This document shows, one piece after another, positions 50,430 to 63,194 of a DNA stretch of 64,000 nt. This DNA comes from Plumapathes pennacea. Taxonomy: Eukaryota; Cnidaria; Anthozoa; Antipatharia; Myriopathidae. Below the pieces are notes generated by a model. The model saw only the letters and a program-made list of their open reading frames with translations, made no database searches and had not been told where the DNA came from. Position numbers and translations under genes: made by a program. Positions within the stretch are counted from its first letter, which is position 1; every line of letters begins with the position of its first letter. The stretch covers positions 7,657,501 through 7,721,500 of the forward strand of contig OZ038473.1 of assembly GCA_964036295.1 (NCBI GenBank), written 5' to 3'.

Positions 50430-53328
50430 AGCCATATAATAAATGTGACATGCAAGTTCAAATCAAGAACAACCCAAAAGAACCCCACAGCAACCCAGAA
50501 GCTCCAGTGGATTCCAGCCAGAGCCAAATAAGCGAACACTATGTCAAAATAGAACTATTCAAAAGCAAAATTAATCAGTACTCTTGTTCCCAAGTGATAT
50601 TCTCACTAACTATGCCAAATCACAATTTCCCACAAAATATTCATTATACAAACCATAGTAAACCACAATGTAATTTCCATTTTTATTCTGTATATATTCC
50701 ACTATTTTCAATTAGCAATACAAATATATACATATGTTTCTCTTTCACCTTAATTCATTTACAACAACCGATTTGTACATCAATAAAAACACGTTATTTC
50801 ACAAAATTCAAACACTACCAACTCCTACAAATCTTACCTCTTTATTGTTCTACCATCCACAACGAGATGTTACATGTCAACAAAGATTCAGCCGATCCAC
50901 AAAAAATTAACACTGGCCTCCTCAATCTCACTCAACGATCATTCAAACACTGCAGGCTTCAACGACGATAATATAAATTGTATTACGGGTATTTTGACCC
51001 TTGTGCTGATGTGTGGAAATTAAATAATGGGTGAATTATATATGGGGTTACGGGGGCAATAAACTAGCGAATATGATTGTGTAAAGAAATTGTGCATGTT
51101 AGTGCGTGATAACATGTTGCAGCGCTAAATACGGTTGGGGTCGGGTTGTTGAACTGTGAGGAACGTGGTAAATGGGCCGAAATCTGGAATTGGTAACCTG
51201 TGGTGCGCACGTGCGTTGTGAAACGATGGAAATAGGAGGCGCTGTGACAGAGAAAACCAAGCGAAGAGCGAAATGAAAGCGGCGAAACGGAGGGATCGGC
51301 GCATACGTGGAATAAAAACTAATAATATATAACTTGGGGGTGGGGCGGGTGGTTGGGGAGAGCGCTCGAAAAAATGTGGTGAACCGATGACCATCATGAG
51401 TGGTTCGTCCGCCGAAGCAACCGTGTTATTCTCATCAGGGGCATAGTAACGTGGTTGCTCCATGAAGGTGAAAAGTTCCTTCGATGGTACGTGTTTCGAA
51501 ATGGTAGGCGCGCGCCATCCATGCCCGACACGTTCGGCGGTTACGAACTTTTGGCCCTGGCCGAGTTGAGGGTGAGGGAGAAAAACCGGGGGTCGATGGT
51601 CAAGAGTTCAACACAGGACGGGGAGGGGGAATAGGAGAAGAAAGTTACCTCGAAATATCCCCGAAGGCCGGTATGTTCTAACGGCGTTGAAGCGCTTTGC
51701 AAGGTCCTTCGTGGATTGCATGACAAGCAGCGGCAAATGAGGTCGTAACAGGGGCGCGTGGGACGCTAAGTTGCGTTTGGTTTGGGGGGGCGTGTGCTGT
51801 TGTGGCCAATAGGAAGTGCGCACCGATAATTATTAACGATTATGGACGGGGAGGGGGGGGGAGGGGGTTTTTTGGTTCAAGGCATTACGTCATCCTGGAC
51901 GGTGTTGTTCGTATGTGTCCGCAGTGCACACGATCACGGTCAGCGGCAGTGCACACGGTCATGGTCAGCGGCAGTGCACGGACACAACATTTGGGGCCGC
52001 CATCTTGTGTAAGGAAAGACTAATGGAGTTCTGTTCGGTTGAGCCGCTTGTGGGTCTGTTGGTGATCGTATCATTACGAGGAATGACTTGGTTGGCCATT
52101 TTGTTCCGGACAAGTGTAACTGTTCGTTTATGATAGATCGTATTGCGTGCATCGGATTCGTCGTTGAAGCCTTCAGTGTTTGAATGACCGTCGAGTGAGA
52201 TTGAGGAGGCCAGTGTTGCTTTTTTGTGGATCGGTTGAATCTTTGTTGACATGTAACATCTCGTTGTGGATGGTAGAACAATAAAGAGGTAAGATTTGAA
52301 GGGGTTGGTAGTGTTTGAATTTTGTAAATAACGTGCTTTTATTGATGCATAAATCGGTTGTTATAAATGAATTAAGTCGGCGATCATAAATATGTACACA
52401 TTTGTTATGCTTATTGGAAGTAGTGGAATATATACAGAGTGAAAATGGAAATTACATTGTGGTTTGCTATGTAGAGTGAAAATTTTGTGAGAAATTGTGA
52501 TTTTGCATGGTTGCAGTGAGAATATCACTTGGAAACAAGAGTACTGATTAGATTTGATTTGGAATATTTCTAGTTTGATGCAGTGTTAGCTCTTATTGAG
52601 CTCTGGCTGGAATCCACTGGAGCTTCTGGGTTGTTGCGAGATTCTTGTGGGTTGTTCTTGATTTGGGCTTGCATGTTATATTTATGTTGTTGAATATGTT
52701 GATATTTATGTTGTCTATACTAGGATTTCATTGTGGGAATTTTTGATTATGGTCTCCGTTACAATATTGAATGAGTATATTTGTTTGGCTTTATGAAGAA
52801 AGTATCTTATATATAGTGTAGAATGAATGTTGGAATACCATTTGTTGACATGGGAGTAGTTGGAATAGTCCTATTTGGATCCGGTGTTTGCTGTTGCTTG
52901 GCTCTGATTGGGATCCACTTGAGCTTCTGGGTGCTGTGAGGTTTTTGTGGACTTTTCTTGATTTGAACTTGCATCTTACATTTATGGTGTTGGATGAATT
53001 TTTTCTTTGACTTTCTTGTAAATTGTTTTTCTGTTTTTCCCTTTCTTTTTGTCTTTTTTGGTTAAGTGTTTCTGGTTCTTTAGTTGTTCAGGTAGGCGGG
53101 CTGCTGGTTCACTTGTTTGTGGTTTGGCAGCTGGTTCGATAGATCTGTTTTGTCCAGGCTTGGATTTGGTGCCAATGTGTTGGAGGCAGTGGATTGGTTT
53201 TTTCTTCTGGGGCGCGAAGACCTCTTCGAAAGCTTTTTGTGTATATTGTGATGATTGGACTTGGTGGATGTTGCAATGGTACAGATTAGGGATGGCTGGT
53301 TTATGGTTGGTGGTGTGAGTTATGTTTG

Positions 53329-55254
53329 TTAGTGATCATGAAGTTGAAATCGGCTTTTGACGAGCATGTCTTTGATGTTTTTGTGTTTGGTATACGCAGT
53401 TAAAGGTTTGTTGGGGAAAAGTTGTTGTAGGGTAGTGTCATCCTGGATTAGTTGCCAGTGTTTCTGTAAAGTCGCTGAAATTGTAGGTTGATGTTTGTTG
53501 TAGGGAATTATGAAGGGTAGAACCTTCCCTTCTTTATGTTCCTTTGTAGTTGGTTGGAGGAGTTGTTTTTGAGTATATTGTGTGGCTTTCGTAAATGTTT
53601 TTTGTATCGTAGAGTCGGCGTAGCCTCTTGCTAAGAGTATTTTGTGTAGTCGTTCGAGTTGTTGTTGTAGCTCGTAGTCATTGGTAATGATACGTCGGTA
53701 TCGAAGGGCTTGACTGTAGATTGTTCCTGTCTTACATGAATGGGGATGGTGGGAGGAGTTGTGTAGGAGTAGTCCCTTGTCAGTTGGTTTTATGTAGAGG
53801 GAGGATTCAAGTTTGTAGTCAGGGGTTAGGCGGATGGTTGTGTCGAGAAAGTTTACTGAAGTTTGGGACTGTTCGTGTACAAATTTGATGGTGGGGTGGG
53901 ATGAGTTGAGGTGGTCGAGGAAAGTGGGGAGTGTTGTTTTGCCATGCGGCCAGATCATGAAAATGTCGTCAATAAACCGTTTCCATAGGAGAGGTTGTAG
54001 TTGGTTGGGGGCATTTTGTAAAATTTGTTTTTCTAAGGCAGCCATGAACAGATTAGCATAGGAAGGGGCCATTCGTGTTCCCATGGCTGTGCCTTGGGTT
54101 TGTAGGAAGTAGTCGTTGTTAAATGAATAGTAGTTGTTTTGGAGGATAAATTTGAGGAGGGTTTTGATATCGTCAAGGGGTGGTTGTTGGGGTTGTGGTG
54201 GGACCAGGGAGAGAGCTTCAATAGCTGCTTTGATACCTTCGTCATGGGGGATGTTGGTGTACAGGGAGGTGACGTCGATTGTAACCATGATTGTGTCGGG
54301 GGGTAGGGGAGTGTTGATGTCAAAAATGATGTTGAGGAAATGTGTTGTATCCTTGATGTAGGATGGGATTTGATGGACAAGTGGTTTTAGGAAGTAGTCG
54401 ACAAAGGATGATAGTTTGTCAGTTGGAGAGTCACAGCCAGATATGATTGGTCTACCTGGCATGTTGGGTTTGTGTATTTTGGGTAGTAAATATAGAGGTG
54501 GGGTTCGTGGAGGGTTTTTGGGTAGGAGGTACTTGTGGGTAGTGTAGTCGATTTTGTTGTCAGTTCTCATCTGGTTGATGAATTTGGTAATTTGTGAGGT
54601 GAGGAATGGGATAGGGTTCTGTTGAATTTTAACGTAGTGGGCTGGGTTGTTCAGTTGTCGTTGGGCTTCAGTTATATAGTCTTGGGCTGGCCAGAGGACG
54701 ATTGCGCCACCTTTGTCAGCTGGTTTTATTACAGTATTTGGTAGAGTTTGTAGGGACTTAATGGCAGCTTGTTCGGATGGGCTAAGGTTGGTGGTAGGTT
54801 GGGTTGTGGGGAGGGTTGTTTGTAAGGACTGTCGTACGTTAGCCATGTATTCCAAAAGGTTGGGGTTGTCAGGGTTTGGTGGGTGCCAGTTGCTTTTGGT
54901 TCTGAAGGGATGGGGGTTGTTTATGGTAAACCGGAAGTTGTAGTTGAGGTACATTTGTCTTCGAAATCGGGAGAAGGAGTTTAGAGTTGTTGTGTTGTTG
55001 GTGGGTGGGGGAGTGGGGATAAATTTGAGACCTTTTTCAAGTAAGGATTTTTGGCTGGGGGTGAGGTTGTGGTTGGTGAGGTTGACGACGTAGTTGTTGT
55101 GAACGTTGGTGTGGTTACGGGAGAGAAGGTATTTTCGTCTTTGGTTTTGTGTTGTTTTGGATTTGCGTCGGTTTCGTTTAAAGGATGGTCGGAGAATTGA
55201 GATAAGTGATCTTGGATGTTGTTGTTCGTGGACGTTGGTAGGTTTGGATAGTCA
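53329..55254 (-). CDS. Penelope-like reverse transcriptase, intact
   Basis: The 541 residues from Met 54954 to 53329 are uninterrupted; the same frame is open upstream to about 55254 with a conserved-looking NLTNHNLTPSQKSLLEKGLK segment. RT motifs: LYLLPKIHKPNMPGRPIISG, TIDVTSLYTNIPHDEG (first Asp), QGTAMGTRMAPSYANLFM, KRFIDDIFMIWPHG (the catalytic DD pair), VNFLDTTIRL. The C-terminus ends DMLVKSRFQLHDH with no GIY-YIG endonuclease visible there or downstream. Intact catalytic residues suggest a young copy. Confidence 0.9.
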
Positions 55255-55406
55255 TTTGCGTTTGGGTGTTGGGAAGGTTCGTGGGTTCCTTGTTAGTGTT
55301 TGGTAGGGGTAGCGATGGGTGGGGATTTGTTGGTTGTTAGTAGTTGTGGTTGGCCATGTTTTTGGGTAGTTATGTTGGTTGGTGGGGTTTGGATGAACTG
55401 GGATGT

Positions 55407-56330
55407 TCATAAGGCTTGGGATTGGTGTGGTTGTATTGTGAGGGACTGTCGCTGTAGGGTTTTTGGTCTTTTGTTGGGGACGTATGGGGTCTGTGTTCGT
55501 TGTCGTTTTTGTCCTTGTTGTGGATTGTTGATTCGTGGTGGAGCATTGTTGATGGTTTCTTTGGTTGTCAATTCGTCAGCATGTAGGTGAACTATTTCGT
55601 GGAGTAGATTGAATTGGGGGTTGGTGGAGGGATGGTATTTGTCAGTAATCATTTTGATTTGGTTGTCAAGTTGTTGTATACACAGTTGGTATTGCTGTTT
55701 AAGTATTTGGCATAGTGAAATGCCAGTAGTCATAAGTAGTTTGTTCCATTGTTTCTGTAGCTCAGGCGAAAGTCGTGTCCTAGTCTCTGCGGTCAGTGTA
55801 AGTCCTTGTGGTGGTTTGCCCGATTTGATGTAAATGTCCATTGCTGTAATTTGTTTTTCGTTTTGTATTTTTTTGCGTGACAGTTCAGTGAGTTGTTTGT
55901 AATCGTCTTTGTTGAGATGGGAAAGTAAGGGTGCGTTGATTTGGTTTGTGATGGGTTCAGATGTTGCTGGTTGGTTGGGGGGGAGGTCCATGTTGTTTGT
56001 GGTCAATTGTGATGGGGTTGGGAGAAGGGGTGTGTCTGTGTCAATGTCAATGTCTTCAGTTGGTTGGAAAGGGATAGGGTCCATGTCATCGTCGTTCGTA
56101 TCGAGTATCGCTTCAAGGGAGTCGTCCGATTTGTTGAAGTCAGGGGGTGCGTAGTGATTGGTGGTTATGGTGGAGGTGGTGTTAGTTTTGTTAAGGTTTA
56201 TCGGGTTATGAGTGGTTGGGGTGAAGATGGGGCTAGGGTTACTGGTGGTTATAGGTGAGTTGGTGGTGACAGTGGGTTCTGGTGTGTAGTTACGGGTGGA
56301 GGTCAGTGTGGGGTTAAAGGTGGTGTTCAT
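55407..56330 (-). CDS. Penelope-like element ORF1
   Basis: 307 residues from Met 56330 (MNTTFNPTLTSTRNYTPEPT); the longer open frame begins inside the terminal repeat and passes through the A/T homopolymer, so I do not use it. The N-terminal third is Thr/Asn/Pro-rich and disordered, then acidic (DTNDDDMDPIPFQPTEDIDI). The second half is helical (LSHLNKDDYKQLTELSRKKI, LCQILKQQYQLCIQQLDNQI) and ends basic with likely nuclear signals (GQKRQRTQTPYVPNKRPKTL). A nucleic-acid-binding accessory role is plausible. Ends 150 bases before the RT frame. Confidence 0.65.
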   Translation of the reverse strand: MNTTFNPTLTSTRNYTPEPTVTTNSPITTSNPSPIFTPTTHNPINLNKTNTTSTITTNHYAPPDFNKSDDSLEAILDTNDDDMDPIPFQPTEDIDIDTDTPLLPTPSQLTTNNMDLPPNQPATSEPITNQINAPLLSHLNKDDYKQLTELSRKKIQNEKQITAMDIYIKSGKPPQGLTLTAETRTRLSPELQKQWNKLLMTTGISLCQILKQQYQLCIQQLDNQIKMITDKYHPSTNPQFNLLHEIVHLHADELTTKETINNAPPRINNPQQGQKRQRTQTPYVPNKRPKTLQRQSLTIQPHQSQAL

Positions 56331-56424
56331 GTTCAGGATGGATTCGGTTTTGGTGGTGGTGGTTGCCACTTTCGGGTGAGCTTTCTTGGTAGGGTCTGTG
56401 GATTTTTTGTATGAAATATTCGTG

Positions 56425-56461
<37 letters not shown>
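56425..56461. repeat. 37-base poly(A) tract
   Basis: Uninterrupted A run on the plus strand between ORF1 and the middle long-repeat copy. Its real length is uncertain in any assembly. Confidence 0.9.
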
Positions 56462-56464
<3 letters not shown>

Positions 56465-58246
56465 AGAGAAAAGTTTTTTTGGGGGGAGGGGGCAGTGAAA
56501 AAAGTTTTGGGGGGAGGGGGCAAGGGATGGTGGGCGCGAAACACGTACTATTGAAGGAACTTTCACCTTCATAGAGCAACCGCGTTACTATGCCCCTGAT
56601 GAGAATAGCGCGGTTGCTTCGACGGACAAACCTCAAATGATGGTCATTAGTTCGACACACTTTTTAGAGCGCTCTTTCCTACACCACCCGTTTAACTTCC
56701 ACTTCTATTAATTACTGTTATTGTGTTAGCGTCTTCACTAATCCCTTCGTTTTTCAGTTCTCTGTTTATTGTATTCTCGGTTTTATTCGCTCTTCGCTCC
56801 CGTCCCCTTTGTTACCCAACACACGTGTTAACTACCGACCCCAACTACATTTCTCCCTACCGAAAATGTTCCCTACACAAATACAAGCCCTGACACGGAC
56901 CCCATTTTAGCGCTGCAGCATATAATCACGTACTAACGCACATCATTTTAATTTATACTTCACTTCGCCACTCGATCACTCCCTTAACCTCATATAACTC
57001 ATCCACCATTAATCTTAATAAAATAGCACAGGGGTGAAAATACCCGTTACACAATTCAAACTATGTTCAAACGATTCCGCTGCACGCAATATCATCTATC
57101 ATAAACGAACAGTCACACTTGCCCGGAACAAAATGGTCAACCGAGCCGTTTCTCGCAAGGATGCGACCACAAACAGACCCACGAGCGACTCAACTAAACA
57201 AAATTCCATTAGTCTTTTCACACACAAGGCCGACCCCAAGTGTCCGTGTACTACCGCTGACCTTGGTCATGTGCACTGCAGACTCATACGAACAAAACCG
57301 TCCAGGATGACGTAATGCTTCGAACCAAACAAACCCCCCCACCCCACCATCCATAATCGTTAATAAGTATTGGCGCGCACTCCCGATTGGTCACAACAAC
57401 ACACGCCCCCCTCAAACCAAACGCATCTTAGCGTCCCACGCGCCGCTGTTACGACCTCATTTGCCGCTGCCTGCCATGCAATCTACTAAGGATTTAGCAA
57501 AGCGCCTGGGTGCCATTAGAAAGTATCGACCTTCGGGGATATATCGAGGTAACTTTCTTTTCCTATTTCACCCCTCCCCGCCCTGTGTTGAACTCTTGAC
57601 CATCGACCCCCGGTTTTCTCCCTTCACCCTCAACTCGGCCAGGGCCAAAAGTTCGTAACCGCCGAACGTGTCGGGCATGGATGGCGCGCGCCTACCATTT
57701 CGAAACACGTACCATCGAAGGAACTTTCCACCTTCATGGAGCAACCACGTTACTATGCCCCTGATGAGAATAACACGGTTGCTTCGACGGACGAACCCCT
57801 CATGATGGTCATCAGTTCACCACATTTTTTCGAGCGCTCTCCCCAACCACCCGTTCCACCCCCAAGTCATGTATTTATTAGCCTTTATTCTACGTACACG
57901 CCGATCCCTCCGTTCCACCGCTTCCTTTTCGATCTTCGCTCGGTTTTCTCTGTTACAATAACTCCCATTCCCATTGTTTCACAATGCACGTGCGCACCAC
58001 AGGTCACCAATTCCACATTTCTGCCCATTACCACGTTCCCTACACTTCTACAACCTGACCACAGCCGCATTTTAGCGCTGCAACATGTTATCACACACTA
58101 ACATGCACAATTTCATATTACAATCATATTCGCCAGTTTATCACCCCCGTAACCCCATATATAACTCACCCATTACTAATTTCCACACAGTAGCACAGGG
58201 GTCAAAATACCCGTAATACAATTTATACTTATTAACCTCGTTTGCT

Positions 58247-58345
58247 TGGTCCGTACCGTAAGTTATGGATCCTCGTTTTCTTCGTCGCATAAGGTGACGA
58301 AAAAAACGAGGATCCATAACTTACTGCACGGACCGCGCGCTCGGT
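58247..58345. repeat. hairpin MITE
   Basis: CGTAAGTTATGGATCCTCGTTTT pairs with AAAACGAGGATCCATAACTTA around a short centre, with GGTCCGTACC and GCACGGACC at the ends. Located right after the Penelope-like element. Confidence 0.7.
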
Positions 58346-58639
58346 TAATAAGATCTATGTATGTAAAATTACACAAATCTGAAGTCTCAATAAAAAAATT
58401 TACATTGTATATACATTGAGTGGTAAAATAATATTCTTGTGAATATTCTTCTTTACAGATTGACTGTAAATTTACAAACGCTGTATATACATCATAGTGA
58501 TGTATTTCAAAAAGTTTTTAAAATGTCATGCTTTGGGGTAGAAAATATGTGTAAGAAAAAGTATGTAAAATTACACAAATTTAAAATCTCAATAAAATTG
58601 TAAATTGTAAATGCATTGAGTGGTGAAAATAATCCCCGA
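58346..58639. repeat. imperfect tandem duplication
   Basis: GTATGTAAAATTACACAAAT...CTCAATAAAA...CATTGAGTGGT occurs at about 58358-58424 and again at 58560-58625. No gene. Confidence 0.7.
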
Positions 58640-59603
58640 ACGAAGTGAGGGAAATACTCACGACACTAATGCAGTAATATTATACCGCCTACTTGGGGAC
58701 TCCAAGCCTGTCGCCATCTCGAAATTTAACGTTGTCAGTCAGTCAGTCAGTCTGTCTGGCGTACGACTTTAGGCGCGGTTACCCCGCTAACCAATAACAA
58801 AGGCCGGATCGATCACGTGTGCCCTGTTGTTTTACTCGGAATAACTTAGAGAATTGAACGAAGCATTTAGATTTGAACGAAGCAAACCGAAGCAACAATA
58901 TATCGTAGCTGCGTTCACGAAAATTGAAAACTTAACTGAAAAACTTGAAACACAACAGTCTCGCGAAGCTCGTCTTCAAATGAGAAGGGAACAGGCACGA
59001 GCAAGGCGAAATCGTGAAACGAGCGAACAACAGCGCATGAATGCCGATCGAAAACGACATGAACAGAAGCGGGTAACGCAGACAACTCCGCAAAGAGAAC
59101 AGCGCTTGAAAGCAAATCGGGAACTTCAGGAGAAAAAACGGGCCGAAGAAAAGACTACGCAAAGACAACAGCGTATGAGTGCCGATCAAAAGCGTTAAAA
59201 AGAGAAGCGGTTGACACAGACAACTCCGCAGAGAGAATCCAGTCGCCAGCGAGTACCTTCTCGACGTAGCAATGAATCGTCTGAACGGAGTACCCGCAGG
59301 CTTCAAGCTCAAAATGAAGCCAACACTCGACGCCGGCAACAGCGTGCTGCAGTTATCGAGGAACGTCGCAGCCAAAAACAACAATATTTGCATAACCGTG
59401 GGTGGGCAAATCCAGAAACTCCTCCATTCCACGAACAAGAGTGGGTACGGGAGGAACTCACTGCCTTTCACAGCTTTGAGGAAAATCTCCGACACTTACG
59501 CTGCAAGGTATGCAAAGAAACATGGCCGATCACCAACCGTAGTATGTCCGAGCAGGACTACACCTACACCAACTGCAAGCGCGACAAAAAGACTTCGTGT
59601 TGA
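58640..59603 (+). pseudogene. Helitron protein N-terminal region, second copy
   Basis: Inverted relative to bases 1-790. The frame from 58854 gives an Arg/Gln-rich coiled stretch with repeated QRMNADRKRHEQKR, TPQREQRLKANRELQEKK and TTQRQQRMSADQKR units; TAA at 59198. The next frame continues SSERSTRRLQAQNEANTRRR, then FHSFEENLRHLRCKVCKETW with a second Cys (YTNCKRDKKTSC). The CxxC...CxxD pattern is that of cnidarian Helitron replicase N-termini. No Rep HUH motif lies within the window. Confidence 0.6.
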
Positions 59604-60189
59604 TTGTTCTCGGCTGACAACGACATGAATCCTGGGACAGTGCCTGCAGAACTTCATTAATTTCATTTCATTTTATTCATTGGATGACGCACAAAGATTT
59701 ACATAAAGAAGTAAGGCCAAAGCCAGTGGCTTAAATGGCTTGGTCAACAGATGAATTAAGTGTTTCATCGCAGAGGTGATGCACTCAGCAAATACAATGT
59801 TACAATTACAAATAGCAAATTAAATTAAATTAAATTAAATATAAACCTAACAGCAACAACAACAGAACTAACATTCCTATAAAGAGTAGGTTGAACTAGG
59901 CATATTGTAAACTACATATTAAATACATATCATTTCTTATTTTATAGTGAAGTAAATGGAATTGGAAAGAAATTACAATCCTTTGAAGATTAAGTCCACT
60001 GAATATAAACCTAAATACATATCATTTCTTACTAAATATGCTTTAATAAAGTACAAGTCAAACTGAGTATAAACCTAAATACTTATAAATACCTAATAAA
60101 CTTTAATACATATCATTTCTTATTTTATAGTGAAGTAAATGGAAAGAAGGAAATTATAATCCTTTGAAGGTTAAGTCATACTGAAAGTA
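59604..60189. repeat. non-coding with imperfect duplications
   Basis: The block CATATCATTTCTTATTTTATA followed by GTGAAGTAAATGGAA and CCTTTGAAG occurs at about 59925-59985 and 60110-60170. No gene. Confidence 0.5.
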
Positions 60190-60420
60190 GACTTTTTACA
60201 TTTTTTGAAACTACAGGACCTTACCGACGTAGAGGAAATGCTGATTGCCAGAGCTTTCCCCATCATGTGTGTTTACCGTAAACACGGCGGCCAGCGTGGG
60301 TACAAAGGTCATGTCCTCAACTTGCCACAGGATGTTCAGGGATTCCTCAGCACTTTTCCAGCCTATATGAGTGATCTGCCCGTTCTTATCATCAGGAAGC
60401 AAGGAGCAGGTAAGAATTGA
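60190..60420 (+). pseudogene. Helitron-associated DUF6570-type domain, fragment
   Basis: Encodes LTDVEEMLIARAFPIMCVYR, then KHGGQRGYKGHVLNLPQDVQ and LPVLIIRK, the hallmark segment found between the N-terminal and Rep regions of metazoan Helitron proteins. It ends at GCAGGTAAG, a good splice donor, so this may be an exon. It lies about 600 bases downstream of the N-terminal fragment in the same orientation, and the pair may be one element. Confidence 0.65.
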
Positions 60421-63190
60421 AAGTTATTCTGTATGGATTTTATGGTTGTGTTTACATTTTTGACCTCTGTGTATTGATGGCCAAATTTGCACAATGATGC
60501 ATTAATTGCATTCTTTGTCATTGTTTATTTTCAATGAAGAACAGCTGAACAAAGGATGCATGGTGAAATATTCCTGTTTAATCAGACCAATGAATGTGTT
60601 TTGTTATTATTTGCTGCATTTTCATATACAAGGATCGTTCTTTGTCATGCTTTGCTGAACAAAGGATGCATGGTGAAATTTTGTTTTATCTGAATTCCTG
60701 TTTAATCAGACCAATGAATGTTTTCTATTATTTGCTGCATTTTCATACACAAGGATCGAAGAGAACACAATATTGTATACATGTGTTTGTACTTTGATTT
60801 ACCATTGCAAAAGCTGTAGTTTGTGTTTTTTTAGAATATTTGCCAATTTTTACTACAATATCAGTGCCTAATTAATTTACAGTGATTTATGATCTATGCA
60901 GTGAAGTTTCTTTAGCTGTCCATATGATGATGTGCATTTGTTTTTATGCCATGTACACTTGATATTACGCTCGGGGATAACCAAAAACATTTATAGCAGT
61001 GTTTTGAGGAAAGAATTGGCCTCTATTACTAGGACAACAAGTATTTATTTACAGTGAGCCAGTTCCTTTGCAGCATCCTGCATCCAGCATCCAAGATTTA
61101 TGTCAATTGTGGATGAATAGTACAGGTTAGCTATGAAAGTGCATTGTATTGTGTACATCATGTGAATTATCTTATTAATCCGCTTAAACCTTGGTGCCTT
61201 TTCTGATTTTTGTAGGAGCAAAGAAAGAGGGTCCTTGGCTAAACTTACACTTCGGTCCAAATGAAAGTTCAATTTCTTTGTTGTTTATAGGTAAGTACTG
61301 TATTATAGGTAAGTACTGTATAATAAATTTGCAACAATACGTACCAAAGATAGAAACCTGAACATGTGTTTTCATCTCCAAAGATCATGCTAAAGGAAAT
61401 GTTAAAGTGAAGGAATCATGCTGAGAAGTCAACTCCTGTGCTGTTAAGGGATCCTCATATACCAAGTCACTGACATCATGAAAGTGTAAGATTGTCAGGA
61501 GCCAAAAATTAACTCAATGTTGACGTGTACGACCTGATTGTCTGGTCCAACAAGAATGCCAAAGGAAAATGTTCTCAAAAACATTGGCCTGCATATTTTG
61601 TTGAGTATGGCACAAAAAAATTTCGGTATATTTGTATGTTTTCTTAAAATTTGGAATGGTACTGTACTGTGCTCAAGTGGATGACATGCTCAGAGCCAAG
61701 TATTTTTTTTCTATGTGTACCTTTTTGACACAAGGTTTTGTTATTTACTTATTTGTTAGAGGGTTGTTTGCTTTTTATGAAGGAAAACTTCAGTACAGTT
61801 ATGTAATATAAGTGGCAATAACATGTGAGTAAGGCCAGCACCAAGGTAGACAGTAACCAATGTTGTAACAACAAGTTTAAACCCTTTCACACCTAAGAGT
61901 GATCAAGTTCAATTTTCTCCTTCAGTTGAAAGTGTACTGTATTGTACAGTATAGAAAATATATAGCTTTTTGTACCTTTTTGGTTAAGTGAATGCTAGGC
62001 TTGGGAGTGAAAGGGTTGTTTACCTGTATTAAGTTCATGATAGTTATTATTCCCTTATCCTCCAAGGGATTGTGCTCCTGCATGCTTTTGGTTGGAGAGT
62101 ACGTTCCTACTTTTTCCTACAAGGTTTTGGGTTTTCATACCAGGCAGGAGCACTTGATGAAGCTTATATAACACAAATGTATGATAAAAAGGGCACACAA
62201 TGATTAGTGTGCTGTATGATGATGATGACAATAAGATTAAGAATTTAAAAAAATTGATGCTGATATATATGTTGTTTTCTTATTGGGTCAGAGCTTAGTA
62301 ACACAAAGTTACTATATTTCAGACCACTCTTTTTCTCCTTTAAGTGTTCAGCACTTGGTATAGTACAAATAGTAAAACGTTATTTTAATACGCTTGCCCC
62401 ATCAACTACAACAAGCTGGTTACATCAAAGGTCGTATAAAATAGACACATTACTTCTATGTTTATTTTTTTGCGTCGAAACTTCTAATATATGCCAGTGT
62501 AGGACGGAGTGAGGGGGTATCTGCGATATCGTATTTCTAGTATACTTGTGAATATTTTTCTTTACCTATTGACTTATATTTACAAATATAGTTTACTCTT
62601 CTTATGGAAAAATGTTTTCTTGTGTTTTTTGTATTGACCACAAGTAAAATAGACAATGGTTACGTGGTTATATGGTGTTAGATTGTTGGTATGCAATTTT
62701 CTTATGAAGAAGTTTGTTAGTAAGGAGCATTTTGTTAAGTTTAATTGAATTGGTTTTAGCTGCTGTGAATTTAGGAAGGTTAACATGGTGATATTTATTT
62801 AGTATTTTCTTTACAATTAGGTCTGTTCTACAATTTGTTTGAAATTTACTTTTAAAAAAGATGTTGTGTTTAGTGGTTTTAGTTGATGGTTTAGTGCGCT
62901 TAATTTCATGTTTAGAGAAAAGCAGCCACGGTGTGAATGTTTTTTGAAAAGTTTAGAGGGGTAATTTAAAGTGGTTAGACGGGAAAAAAAGCTTGCAAAT
63001 AAAATTGTTTTCGTCGATATTTGCAGAAAGTCGGCTGTATCGGTATGTTTCTGTCGAGATGAGGCCTGAAAAGACATGTGGGGCGTGGTTGGATGAGAAA
63101 TGAGGGTACATGAATTTGTGATGGGGTTTTTGGTAGACATGGTAGTGTGTTTTACATTTCTAGTTTAATGAAAATGTATATTTTCTGTTT
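60421..63190. other. intron-like or intergenic AT-rich stretch
   Basis: No recognised gene. Tandem duplication: GAACAAAGGATGCATGGTGAAAT...CAGACCAATGAATG...CATTTTCATA..CAAGGATCG occurs at about 60540-60635 and 60655-60757. Bases 62540-62590 resemble 58430-58490. Minus open frames at 62580-63140 are Thr/Asn-rich without a recognised domain. Confidence 0.4.
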
Positions 63191-63194
63191 AGAC

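Larger units (their letters stand above)
50430..58236 (-). mobile_element. Penelope-like retroelement with direct and inverted repeats
   Basis: Reverse transcriptase of Penelope type (53329-55254, minus) with an ORF1-like gene upstream. A unit of about 1.2 kb occurs at 50972-52180 (one orientation) and 57040-58236 (opposite). A 3' half of the same unit lies at about 56525-57050 in tandem with the right copy. A second unit, about 50430-50970, is inverted at 52185-52690, and a shorter degenerate copy is at 52890-53000. Tandem-plus-inverted long repeats of this kind are characteristic of Penelope-like elements. Confidence 0.85.

Noticed and set aside
50402-50971. 189-codon plus-strand ORF
   Set aside because: It lies in a repeat unit whose inverted copy at 52185-52690 is not open; it is part of the Penelope-like element 3' region.
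55407-56660. 417-codon form of the Penelope-like ORF1
   Set aside because: The extra N-terminal part translates the terminal repeat and a poly-Phe tract from the A/T homopolymer; the Met at 56330 is a better start.
62580-63140. two minus-strand ORFs as genes
   Set aside because: Thr/Asn/Ser-rich without any recognised motif; could be repeat-derived, so not called.
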